A stretch of DNA of 21,110 nucleotides from Selenomonas sp. (GTDB taxonomy: Bacteria; Bacillota; Negativicutes; Selenomonadales; Selenomonadaceae), in assembly GCF_022771645.1 (NCBI RefSeq), contig NZ_JALFCU010000022.1, forward strand, positions 1 through 21,110. Direction: 5' to 3'. A model generated the notes under the pieces. That model saw nothing but the letters and a program-made list of their open reading frames with translations. It was not told the origin of the DNA and searched no databases. The position numbers and the translations under genes were made by a program. Below, in pieces: positions 9,344-16,136 of this stretch. The first letter of the stretch is position 1, and each line of letters begins with the position of its first letter.

Positions 9344-10281
9344 CGGCGACGCCAGAAGCATCAGCGCCAGCAACGCTTTGCGGCTTCTTGAATGTCCTGA
9401 AGCCACCAGGGATGAGCTCGCATGACATCGTCGGTTTCGTGCGCCATACATTCGGCGTGAAGAAGGTCGGCCATGCGGGGACGCTCGACCCTGGCGCGGC
9501 GGGCGTGCTGCCCGTCGCTGTCGGCCGTACGACGCGGCTCATCGAATACCTCGAGCATGCGTCCAAGTCGTACCGCGCCGAGCTCACGCTCGGCATCGCG
9601 ACGGATTCCGGCGACACGAGCGGAAAAGTGCTCGAACGCCTTGATACGTTTGAGATGCCAAGTCACGTGCGCGTCGAAGAAGTGCTTGCGCGATTCCGCG
9701 GCGATATCGTGCAAGTGCCGCCCGCGCATTCTGCCATCAAGATCGGCGGGCGGCGGGCGTACGAGCTCGTGCGCGCGGGGCGGGCCGTCGCGATCCCGGA
9801 GCGCCATGTCACGATTCATACGCTGACGCTTGCGGGCTTCGATGCGGAGAAACATCGTTTGCTGATTGATGTCGCGTGTTCGCGCGGCACATATATCCGC
9901 ACGCTCTGCATCGACATCGGGCGCGCGCTCGGCCTGCCGGCCGTCATGAGCTTCCTCGTGCGCACGTGCGTTGGCGCATTCACGCTCGGGGATGCATGGA
10001 CGCTCGAAGAACTCGCTGAGGCCGGTGCGGAGGCGCTGCTGCCGCCGGAGACGATGCTGTCAGGGCTCGCCCGCTACGATTTGCCGCCCGCGCGCGCGGC
10101 GTCGTTCGTCAACGGCCTCTCCACGCATGATTTCCATATCGCGCAATTGCCTGCAGACGCGGGTATCGTGCGCGTCTATGGCGCGGGCAGTTTCCTCGGC
10201 ATCGGCCGCATCGATCACGCAGCAGCCACCGTTACGCCGGAGAAGGTCATTGCCAATCCGCAAGATTTCCACAACAGATGA
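9340..10281 (+). CDS. truB: tRNA pseudouridine(55) synthase TruB
   Basis: TruB isomerises U55 to pseudouridine in the T-loop of tRNAs and acts as a tRNA chaperone. The 313-residue protein has LNVLKPPGMSSHDIV near the N-terminus and the catalytic Asp50 in GHAGTLDPGAAGVLP. RTTRLIEYL, the conserved SKSYRAELTLGIATDSGD and, further on, CSRGTYIRTLCIDIGRALG follow. The C-terminal part from about residue 235 fits the PUA-like extension. Its ATG overlaps the nrnA stop by 4 bases (ATGA). Confidence 0.95.
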   Translation: MTATPEASAPATLCGFLNVLKPPGMSSHDIVGFVRHTFGVKKVGHAGTLDPGAAGVLPVAVGRTTRLIEYLEHASKSYRAELTLGIATDSGDTSGKVLERLDTFEMPSHVRVEEVLARFRGDIVQVPPAHSAIKIGGRRAYELVRAGRAVAIPERHVTIHTLTLAGFDAEKHRLLIDVACSRGTYIRTLCIDIGRALGLPAVMSFLVRTCVGAFTLGDAWTLEELAEAGAEALLPPETMLSGLARYDLPPARAASFVNGLSTHDFHIAQLPADAGIVRVYGAGSFLGIGRIDHAAATVTPEKVIANPQDFHNR

Positions 10282-10293
10282 GGAGCCTGATGC

Positions 10294-11232
10294 ATGCAGG
10301 TTTATCACAAGCTCAAAGATTTCACGAAAGCATTCCCGCGCGTCGCCGTCGCGCTCGGCATGTTCGACGGCGTCCACATCGGACACCAGAGCATCCTCCG
10401 GCGCGCCGTCGAGCTCGCGCGGACGATGGACGGTACGAGCGCCGTCTTCACATTCAGCAATCATCCGATGTCCGTGCTGTCGCCGGAGCGCATGCCGCTC
10501 CAGATCGGCACGGAGGCGCTGAAGGAGCAGCAGGCCGAGGCGCTCGGCATCGACCTCTTCGTCAGTATCCCGTTTACGCGCGACTTCGCGCAGCGCACGC
10601 CCGAGGAATTTCTCACGCTCTTGCGCGATGACTTCGCGCCGCGCTACGTCGTCACAGGGCCGAACTACACGTTCGGCCAAAAAGGGCGCGGCACGCAGCG
10701 GCAGCTCTTGCGCGAAGGGAGCGATTACGGCTTCCAGGCGGAAATCTGTCCCGCCATCTTGCGGGACGGCCGCCCCGTGAGCTCGACGCGCATCCGCGCG
10801 CTCATCGCGGACGGCAATCTCGCGGAGGCGAACGATTTCCTCGGCCACCCGTTCCGTGTCATCGAGCGCGTCATCCACGGCGATCGGCGCGGCCGCACGA
10901 TCGGCTTCCCAACGGCGAATCTGCCGATCAGCGCGCATGCGGCCATGCTGCCGAACGGCGCGTACGCCGTGCGCGTGCGCGTGGACGGTGCCGCCAGCTG
11001 GCACGGCGGCATGGCGAACATCGGCAGCAATCCGACGTTCGCCGGCCGGACGCGCCGCATCGAGGTCAACATCGCAGATTTTGATGGCGACATCTACGAC
11101 CACGAGCTCACGGTCGACTTCTTCGCGAAGCTTCGTGACGAGCAAACATTTGCATCTGTCGACCAGCTCGTGCGCCAGCTGAAAAAAGATCAGGCGAACG
11201 CCGAAAAAATTTGGCGCGCGCAGCTGCCTTGA
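10294..11232 (+). CDS. ribF: Bifunctional riboflavin kinase/FAD synthetase RibF
   Basis: RibF phosphorylates riboflavin to FMN and adenylates FMN to FAD. The 312-residue protein begins with the nucleotidyltransferase domain: GMFDGVHIGHQ at about 22-32, TFSNHP, GPNYTFGQKGRGT and SSTRIRALI. The C-terminal flavokinase domain begins at about residue 185 and has GDRRGRTIGFPTANL and the IGSNPTF segment. The start ATG 10294 lies 12 bases after the truB stop, with AGGAG 8 bases upstream. It is the last gene of the nusA-infB operon here; the FAD it makes would serve enzymes such as the flavoprotein at 11768. rpsO downstream has its own promoter. Confidence 0.95.
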   Translation: MQVYHKLKDFTKAFPRVAVALGMFDGVHIGHQSILRRAVELARTMDGTSAVFTFSNHPMSVLSPERMPLQIGTEALKEQQAEALGIDLFVSIPFTRDFAQRTPEEFLTLLRDDFAPRYVVTGPNYTFGQKGRGTQRQLLREGSDYGFQAEICPAILRDGRPVSSTRIRALIADGNLAEANDFLGHPFRVIERVIHGDRRGRTIGFPTANLPISAHAAMLPNGAYAVRVRVDGAASWHGGMANIGSNPTFAGRTRRIEVNIADFDGDIYDHELTVDFFAKLRDEQTFASVDQLVRQLKKDQANAEKIWRAQLP

Positions 11233-11235
11233 GGC

Positions 11236-11264
11236 TTGCACAAACGGTCGTCTTATGATATACT
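11236..11264 (+). promoter_or_regulatory. Sigma-A-type promoter of rpsO
   Basis: TTGCAC (11236-11241) and TATACT (11259-11264) are separated by exactly 17 bases, starting just after the ribF stop codon. Transcription would begin near 11271, giving a leader of about 90 nt. Confidence 0.75.
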
Positions 11265-11270
11265 GCCCAT

Positions 11271-11358
11271 TGTTTGAGACCACGGCACAGATGCCGGCCA
11301 CTCCAGCCGCGTCCTTGCCGCTGGCGCATATTTTATAGAAGCAGGAGGCTTTTCACAC
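11271..11358 (+). promoter_or_regulatory. Structured rpsO leader, candidate S15 autoregulatory site
   Basis: Two mutually exclusive pairings are visible. One is a local hairpin, GGCA (11284-11287) with TGCC (11292-11295). The other is a longer-range helix, GCCGGC (11293-11298) with GCTGGC (11320-11325), in which CCAGC (11303-11307) can compete for the same right arm. S15 represses its own mRNA in several bacterial groups using differently shaped leaders, so this region is a reasonable candidate. No direct match to a known S15 leader was established. The Shine-Dalgarno AGGAGG follows at about 11344. Confidence 0.35.
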
Positions 11359-11637
11359 ATGCTGACGCAAGAAGCAAAACAGGAAATCATGGCAAAGTAC
11401 GCTGTGCATGAGGGCGACACGGGTTCGCCGGAGGTGCAGATCGCCGTTCTGACGGCTCGCATCCAGTACCTCACGGATCATCTGAAGGTCCACAAGAAGG
11501 ATCATCATTCCCGTCGCGGCCTGCTGAAGATGGTCGGTCATCGCCGCCGTCTCCTCAGCTACCTCTACAAGAAGGACATTGAGCGTTACCGCGCCATCAT
11601 CGCAAAGCTCAACCTCCGTTCCACGGTCGAGCGCTGA
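11359..11637 (+). CDS. rpsO: 30S ribosomal protein S15
   Basis: S15 binds the central domain of 16S rRNA early in 30S assembly. The 92-residue product contains the family pattern GDTGSPEVQIAVLT, then LTDHLKVHKKDHHSRRGLL, MVGHRRRLLSYL and YRAIIAKLNLR. It is a few residues longer at the C-terminus than the usual 88-89. The start has AGGAGG about 9 bases upstream. It stands as a single-gene transcription unit between a good promoter and a strong terminator. Confidence 0.97.
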   Translation: MLTQEAKQEIMAKYAVHEGDTGSPEVQIAVLTARIQYLTDHLKVHKKDHHSRRGLLKMVGHRRRLLSYLYKKDIERYRAIIAKLNLRSTVER

Positions 11638-11655
11638 GAGCGAACATCCTTTCGA

Positions 11656-11688
11656 GGCTGCTGTACGAAATCGTGCAGCAGCCTTTTT
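11656..11688 (+). terminator. Intrinsic terminator of rpsO
   Basis: GGCTGCTGTACG (11656-11667) pairs with CGTGCAGCAGCC (11672-11683) in a 12-bp stem with one G-U pair and a 4-base loop. TTTTT follows at 11684-11688. It lies 18 bases after the rpsO stop codon. Confidence 0.92.
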
Positions 11689-11701
11689 CTGTGGCTTTTC
11701 A

Positions 11702-11730
11702 TTGACAAGCGGCGCGTTTTCCTTTAGCAT
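11702..11730 (+). promoter_or_regulatory. Probable promoter of the flavoprotein gene
   Basis: A consensus TTGACA (11702-11707) is followed after 17 bases by TAGCAT (11725-11730), a 4-of-6 match to the -10 box. It lies between the rpsO terminator and the gene at 11768, as expected for a new transcription unit. Confidence 0.55.
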
Positions 11731-11767
11731 AAAATGGATTGTTTGATTCAAGCGAAAGGAGGAGACG

Positions 11768-13381
11768 ATGCTCCGCATCACAAATGCCGCCGTGCCGCTC
11801 GGTACGCCTTCGGCGATCGAAGACGTCGCGGCGAAACGATTGCGCGTAAAAGCGCAGGACGTTGCGTCCGTCGCCATCGTGCGCAAGACGCTCGACGCGC
11901 GGCGTTATCATGGCGCGCCCATTCAATTCGTCTATCAGCTCGACGTCGCGCTGAAGGACGGCGCGAAGGCAGAGAATAACGTGCTCGCACATTTGCGGCG
12001 CGACAAGAATGTCGCGCAGCGCGTGGAAAAGCCGCACGAGCCCGTGCCCGATCGTCCGCTCGCGGACGGCGAACGCCGTCCCGTCGTCGTGGGCTTCGGC
12101 CCTGCGGGGATGTTCGCGGCGCTGACGCTCGCGCGGGCGGGGCAGTGCCCGCTCGTCCTCGAACGCGGGCAGGATGTCGACACGCGGCATAAAGACATCG
12201 AACGCTTCTGGTCGGGCGGCGCGTTCTCGCCGCAGTCGAACGTGCAGTTCGGCGAGGGCGGGGCGGGGACGTTCTCTGACGGCAAGCTCACGACACGCAC
12301 GAACGATCCGCATATCGCGGATATTTTGGAAGCGTTCATCGCGGCCGGTGCGCCGGAAGAAATCCGCTACCTGCACAAGCCGCACATCGGTACGGACCTC
12401 CTGCGCACAATCGTGAAAAATATCCGAAAGGAGATCATCCGTCTCGGCGGCGAGATCCGCTTCGGTGCGCAGGTCACGGGCATCGAGCTCGCGGGCGGCG
12501 CGCTCGCGGCAGTCGTCGTGAACGGCGAGGAACGCATCGCGTGTGACACCGCGTTTTTCGGCATCGGCCACTCGGCGCGCGACACGTACGCGATGCTGTA
12601 TGAACAAGGCCTCCAGATGGAGGCGAAAGCGTTCGCCATCGGCGTGCGCATCGAGCATCCGCAGGCATTCATCGACCGCGCGCAGTACGGTGCGGACGCG
12701 GGCGATCCGCGCCTGCCCGTTGCGGATTACGCGCTGACATTCCAAGATCGTGCGACGGGACGCGGGGCGTATTCGTTCTGCATGTGCCCGGGCGGCCATG
12801 TCGTCGCGGCGGCCTCGGAGACGGGGCGCGTCGTGACGAACGGCATGAGCGATTACGCGCGTGATTCTGGCGTCGCGAATGCGGCGCTCCTCGTGCAGGT
12901 CACGCCCGATGATTTCGGCGCGGGCGTGCTCGGCGGCATCGCGTTCCAGCGAAAGTATGAGGCGCTCGCGTATGAGATTGCGGGACGCAACTATTTCGCG
13001 CCTGTGCAGTCCGTTGGCGATTTCCTCGCGGGGAAACGTGGCAGTACGGATTTCCTCGTCGCGCCGTCGTACCGGCCGGGCGTCACGCCGTGCGACCTGC
13101 ACGACTGCCTGCCCGGCATCGTGACGGCGACGCTCGCGCACGCGCTGCCGCATTTCGGCAAGAAGATTCCGGGCTTTGACGCGCCCGACGTGCCGATGAC
13201 GGGCATCGAGACGCGCTCGTCCGCGGCGTGCCGCATCGTGCGCGACCGCACGACATTCGTCGCCGCAAAGACGCCCGGCATCTACCCAATCGGCGAAGGC
13301 GCCGGCTATGCGGGCGGCATCATGAGCGCGGCCGTCGACGGATTGAAAGCGGCGCTCGCGTACCTCACATCAATAAAATGA
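11768..13381 (+). CDS. FAD-dependent oxidoreductase of the COG2509 type
   Basis: This 537-residue flavoprotein belongs to a widespread family of uncharacterised NAD(P)/FAD-dependent dehydrogenases. A small N-terminal domain of about 100 residues precedes the dinucleotide-binding motif GFGPAG at 109-114. Next come LERGQDVDTR, the family-typical SNVQFGEGGAGTFSDGKLTT (about 157-176), FGIGHSARDT, and the C-terminal FAD motif GEGAGYAGGIMSAAVDG from about 511. There is no signal peptide and no membrane segment, so it is probably cytoplasmic. Start ATG 11768 has AAAGGAGGAG just upstream. glmM follows after 34 bases without an evident promoter or terminator, so the two may be co-transcribed. The substrate is unknown; I do not assign a reaction beyond flavin-dependent redox chemistry. 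Confidence 0.9.
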   Translation: MLRITNAAVPLGTPSAIEDVAAKRLRVKAQDVASVAIVRKTLDARRYHGAPIQFVYQLDVALKDGAKAENNVLAHLRRDKNVAQRVEKPHEPVPDRPLADGERRPVVVGFGPAGMFAALTLARAGQCPLVLERGQDVDTRHKDIERFWSGGAFSPQSNVQFGEGGAGTFSDGKLTTRTNDPHIADILEAFIAAGAPEEIRYLHKPHIGTDLLRTIVKNIRKEIIRLGGEIRFGAQVTGIELAGGALAAVVVNGEERIACDTAFFGIGHSARDTYAMLYEQGLQMEAKAFAIGVRIEHPQAFIDRAQYGADAGDPRLPVADYALTFQDRATGRGAYSFCMCPGGHVVAAASETGRVVTNGMSDYARDSGVANAALLVQVTPDDFGAGVLGGIAFQRKYEALAYEIAGRNYFAPVQSVGDFLAGKRGSTDFLVAPSYRPGVTPCDLHDCLPGIVTATLAHALPHFGKKIPGFDAPDVPMTGIETRSSAACRIVRDRTTFVAAKTPGIYPIGEGAGYAGGIMSAAVDGLKAALAYLTSIK

Positions 13382-13415
13382 TGATTTTCAACATATTTTA
13401 TGGAGGGGAAAATCC

Positions 13416-14762
13416 ATGGCAAGACTTTTTGGAACGGACGGCGTCCGCGGCGAAGCGAATGTGACGCTGCTGCCGGAGATGGCATACCGCCTCGGCCGCG
13501 CGGCGACGCTGTATTTCGGCAAGGAGGACGAGCAGCCGCTCATCCTCATCGGCCGTGACACGCGCATTTCTGGCGAGATGCTCGAGGCGGCGCTGACGGC
13601 GGGCATCTGCTCGGCGGGCGGCCGCGCCATGCTCGCGGGTGTCATCCCGACGCCGGCCGTCGCGTACCTCGCGCGCCGTCACAAGGCGAAAGCGGGCATC
13701 GTGATCTCGGCGTCGCACAACCCGTTCCACGACAACGGCATCAAGTTCTTCGGCGGCGACGGCTACAAGCTGCCGGATGCCGTCGAGGACGAGCTCGAAT
13801 CCATCGTGCACCAGCTCGAGCAGAACGACACGCTTGCGCGTCCGTCGGGCGACAAGGTCGGCTACATCGAGTATCGCACCGACCTCCTGAACCAGTACAT
13901 CGAGTTCGTGCTCTCGACGTGCAAAGAGCGCTTCGACGGCATGAACATTGTGCTCGATTGCGCGAACGGCGCGTCGTACCAGGTCATGCCGCGCGTGCTG
14001 CGCGAGCTCGGCGCGAAGGTAAAGGTCATCCACGCGCTGCCGAACGGCGTGAACATCAACGACAAGTGCGGCTCGACGCATCTCGAGTCGCTGCAGCGCA
14101 CGGTGCTTGAGACGCATGCGGACTTCGGCATCGCGCACGACGGCGACGCCGACCGCTGCCTCTGCGTCGACGAGAAAGGCCAGATCATCGACGGCGACCA
14201 CATCCTCATCATGTGCGCGCAGGACATGATCAAAGCCGGCACGCTGCCGTACAATACGGTCGTCACGACGGTCATGGCGAACATCGGCTTCCACAAGGCC
14301 ATCAAGGCGGCGGGCGGCCGCGCCGAGATCACGCAGGTCGGCGACCGCTACGTGCTCGAAAACATGTTGAAGAACGGCTACAAGATCGGTGGCGAGCAGT
14401 CCGGCCACATCATCTTCACGGACTACAGCACGACGGGCGACGGCCCGATCACGGCGCTGCAGGTCCTGTCGTCGCTGAAGCGCAGCGGCCGCAAGGCGTC
14501 CGATCTCACGAACCTCATGACGACATATCCGCAGCTGCTTGTCAACGTCAAAGTCGCGACGAAGGATGGCTGGGAGACGAACGAGGCCATCAAAGCCGCC
14601 ATCGCGAAAGGCGAGCAGGAGCTCGGCAGCGACGGCCGCATCCTCGTGCGCCCGTCCGGCACGGAGCCGCTCATCCGCGTCATGGCGGAAGGTCCGGATC
14701 AGGCGCAGCTCGAGACGATCTGCAACGCCATCGCCGATGTCGTGAAAGAGGAGCAGGGCTGA
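13416..14762 (+). CDS. glmM: Phosphoglucosamine mutase GlmM
   Basis: GlmM interconverts glucosamine-6-phosphate and glucosamine-1-phosphate on the way to UDP-GlcNAc for peptidoglycan. The 448-residue protein has LFGTDGVRG at the N-terminus and the phosphoserine loop ISASHNP with Ser100. The Mg2+ site DGDADR is at 242-247, the sugar-binding loop GGEQSGHII near 327-335, and the phosphate-binding RPSGTEPLIRVMAEG near 412-426. All key residues are present. The start ATG 13416 has GGAGGGG 8 bases upstream. The TGA stop shares its A with the ATG of cbiK, suggesting translational coupling of two functionally unrelated genes. Confidence 0.97.
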   Translation: MARLFGTDGVRGEANVTLLPEMAYRLGRAATLYFGKEDEQPLILIGRDTRISGEMLEAALTAGICSAGGRAMLAGVIPTPAVAYLARRHKAKAGIVISASHNPFHDNGIKFFGGDGYKLPDAVEDELESIVHQLEQNDTLARPSGDKVGYIEYRTDLLNQYIEFVLSTCKERFDGMNIVLDCANGASYQVMPRVLRELGAKVKVIHALPNGVNINDKCGSTHLESLQRTVLETHADFGIAHDGDADRCLCVDEKGQIIDGDHILIMCAQDMIKAGTLPYNTVVTTVMANIGFHKAIKAAGGRAEITQVGDRYVLENMLKNGYKIGGEQSGHIIFTDYSTTGDGPITALQVLSSLKRSGRKASDLTNLMTTYPQLLVNVKVATKDGWETNEAIKAAIAKGEQELGSDGRILVRPSGTEPLIRVMAEGPDQAQLETICNAIADVVKEEQG

Positions 14763-15547
14763 TGCGCCCCGTCATCCTCCTCGCGAGCTTCGGCGTGCGC
14801 GACAAGGAGATGCGCGCGTGCACGATCGACAGCATCGCGTATGATCTGAAGGAGCGCTTCAAGGACTACGATATCCAGCAGGCGTTCACGTCTGCGTTCC
14901 TGCGCAAGAAAATCGCGGAAGACGAAGGCGTCACGATTCCTTCGCTCGGCGAAGCGCTTGAAAAGCTTGCGACAGATGGCTGCCCGAAAGTCTTGATCCT
15001 GCCGACGCATCTGACGGCGGGCGAGGAATACGAGCAGAAGATCCGCGCGGCGTATGATGCATATAAAGACCGCATCGCAGACCTGCGCCTCGCCGGACCT
15101 GTGTTCGAAAAGCCGATCGACAACCAGCGCGTGCTGATGGCTCTGCTTTTAGACCTCCACGTTCATCCGCAGGAAGAACTCGTGCTCATGGGGCACGGTT
15201 CGCCGCACACGCACAATCCCGTCTACGACGGCTTGCAGGCGTACATCGACGGCGAGGGCCTTCCCATCCACGTCGGCGTGCTCGAGCCGTCCGACCGTCC
15301 GAACTTCGACGACGTGCTCACGCGTCTTGAGAAAACAGGGCACAAGAACGTCCTGCTCGCGCCGCTGCTCCTCACGGGCGGCATGCACGTGCAGGACGAC
15401 CTCGCGGGCGACAAGGACACGTCGTGGAAGTCACGGCTCGAAGCGGCCGGCTACGACGTGCGCGTGAGTCCGTACGGCCTCGGCGAATACCCGGCGTTCC
15501 GCGCCCTGTTTCTGAAGCGCGCGGAGCGGATGCTCGGCGAAGCATAA
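14762..15547 (+). CDS. cbiK: Sirohydrochlorin cobaltochelatase CbiK
   Basis: CbiK inserts Co2+ into sirohydrochlorin, the committed cobalt step of the anaerobic (early-insertion) cobalamin pathway. The 261-residue product starts with ILLASFGVRDKEM. It retains the metal-site residues of the CbiK family: Glu89 in TAGEEYEQ, His145 in MGHGSPH and a C-terminal His209 in LLTGGMHVQDD. It has no signal peptide, so it is the cytoplasmic form. A longer in-frame reading extends back into glmM, but the start at ATG 14762 overlaps the glmM stop and gives the standard N-terminus. Other cbi genes are not adjacent; cbiL lies 3 kb downstream in a separate transcription unit. Confidence 0.93.
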   Translation: MRPVILLASFGVRDKEMRACTIDSIAYDLKERFKDYDIQQAFTSAFLRKKIAEDEGVTIPSLGEALEKLATDGCPKVLILPTHLTAGEEYEQKIRAAYDAYKDRIADLRLAGPVFEKPIDNQRVLMALLLDLHVHPQEELVLMGHGSPHTHNPVYDGLQAYIDGEGLPIHVGVLEPSDRPNFDDVLTRLEKTGHKNVLLAPLLLTGGMHVQDDLAGDKDTSWKSRLEAAGYDVRVSPYGLGEYPAFRALFLKRAERMLGEA

Positions 15548-15554
15548 CCCATTG

Positions 15555-15583
15555 TTATCAATTTGCCGAAAATAGTATACAAT
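15555..15583 (+). promoter_or_regulatory. Candidate upstream promoter (P1) before the decarboxylase genes
   Basis: TTATCA (15555-15560) and TACAAT (15578-15583) are 17 bases apart, with 4 of 6 and 5 of 6 consensus matches. The local sequence is AT-rich, unlike the coding regions. Transcripts would start near 15590 and include the whole hairpin at 15649-15700. Confidence 0.4.
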
Positions 15584-15618
15584 AACTTTTGTGCATGATG
15601 GAAATGCTAAGAAAATAT

Positions 15619-15647
15619 TTCAAATTGCGCAAACAAGACTTTATAAT
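15619..15647 (+). promoter_or_regulatory. Candidate downstream promoter (P2) before the decarboxylase genes
   Basis: TTCAAA (15619-15624) and a perfect TATAAT (15642-15647) are 17 bases apart. The predicted start, near 15654, lies inside the left arm of the following hairpin, so P2 transcripts would form only its inner stem. Confidence 0.5.
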
Positions 15648-15648
15648 A

Positions 15649-15700
15649 GAAAATGCAAGTGCTATGAGAGAGAATGCCTCCCATAGCTCGCGCATTTTTC
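15649..15700 (+). terminator. Terminator-like or leader hairpin between cbiK and the decarboxylase genes
   Basis: The inner stem GCTATG (15661-15666) with CATAGC (15682-15687) continues through GAG/CTC (15668-15670 with 15678-15680). An outer stem AAAATGC (15650-15656) with GCATTTT (15692-15698) surrounds it across small internal loops. A run of five T (15695-15699) is part of the right outer arm. It could end cbiK transcription, or act as an attenuator for transcripts from P1. Confidence 0.45.
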
Positions 15701-15744
15701 TATACATCCTGGTATCATCCAAATTTTGTAAATGAGGTGAGTGT

Positions 15745-16116
15745 ATGTCAGAACCCGTCACGACAAACCCCTTTGTCATCATGCTGATCAACATGACGGT
15801 CGTCTTTGCCGTCCTGATTGCTCTGGGGCTCGTCATCAATCTGATCCATTACGTCGATCCGACGAAGCCGAAAGCGGCGAAGAAGGAGCCGGAGGCAGCC
15901 GCCCCGGCGCCCGCGCCTGCCCCGGCGCCCGCGCCTGCCCCGACGCTTGCTCCCGTCGTGGAGGAAGGCGTGCCGCAGGAGGTCATCGCCGTCATCGCGG
16001 CCGCGCTCATGAGCTACGGTTACGGGCCGCAGCAGATCCGCGCCGTGCGTCCCATCGAACGCAACGGCTGGAAGCGTTCCGGCCGCACGTTCGGCGTCAC
16101 GCGGACGCTTGACTGA
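15745..16116 (+). CDS. oadG: OadG/MmdD-family small subunit of a Na+-pumping decarboxylase
   Basis: This 123-residue protein has the architecture of the gamma/delta subunit that anchors and assembles biotin-dependent Na+-translocating decarboxylases. It has one N-terminal membrane helix at about 8-32 (MLINMTVVFAVLIALGLVIN) and a Lys/Glu then Pro/Ala linker at about 45-70. The C-terminal region reads EVIAVIAAALMSYGYG followed by the Arg- and Trp-containing end VRPIERNGWKRSGRT, typical of OadG/MmdD proteins. The start ATG 15745 has GAGGTGA 4 bases upstream. The beta subunit follows after 20 bases. The biotin carrier and carboxyltransferase subunits are not nearby. Whether it serves oxaloacetate or methylmalonyl-CoA decarboxylase is undecided; the symbol denotes the family. 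Confidence 0.85.
   Translation: MSEPVTTNPFVIMLINMTVVFAVLIALGLVINLIHYVDPTKPKAAKKEPEAAAPAPAPAPAPAPAPTLAPVVEEGVPQEVIAVIAAALMSYGYGPQQIRAVRPIERNGWKRSGRTFGVTRTLD
15904..15939 (+). repeat. Tandem 18-bp repeat encoding the Pro-Ala linker
   Basis: Two perfect copies of an 18-bp unit, CCGGCGCCCGCGCCTGCC, lie head to tail at 15904-15921 and 15922-15939. A third copy decays after three bases. Each unit encodes Pro-Ala three times, so loss or gain of a unit would change linker length by six residues without shifting the frame. Confidence 0.9.
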
Positions 16117-16136
16117 GCGGGAAGGGAGGAAACACC

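Noticed and set aside
10060..11301. A 413-codon minus-strand open frame opposite truB and ribF
   Set aside because: Both plus-strand genes are complete with conserved motifs, and the minus-strand translation has the Arg/Asp/Val bias of an antisense shadow.
11699..13153. A 484-codon minus-strand open frame opposite the flavoprotein gene
   Set aside because: It is very Arg-rich and has no domain pattern. It covers the promoter and the FAD motifs of the real gene.
14213..14761. An N-terminal extension of cbiK giving a 444-residue protein
   Set aside because: The extension is glmM read in another frame. CbiK begins at ATG 14762 with the family's normal ILLASFG start.
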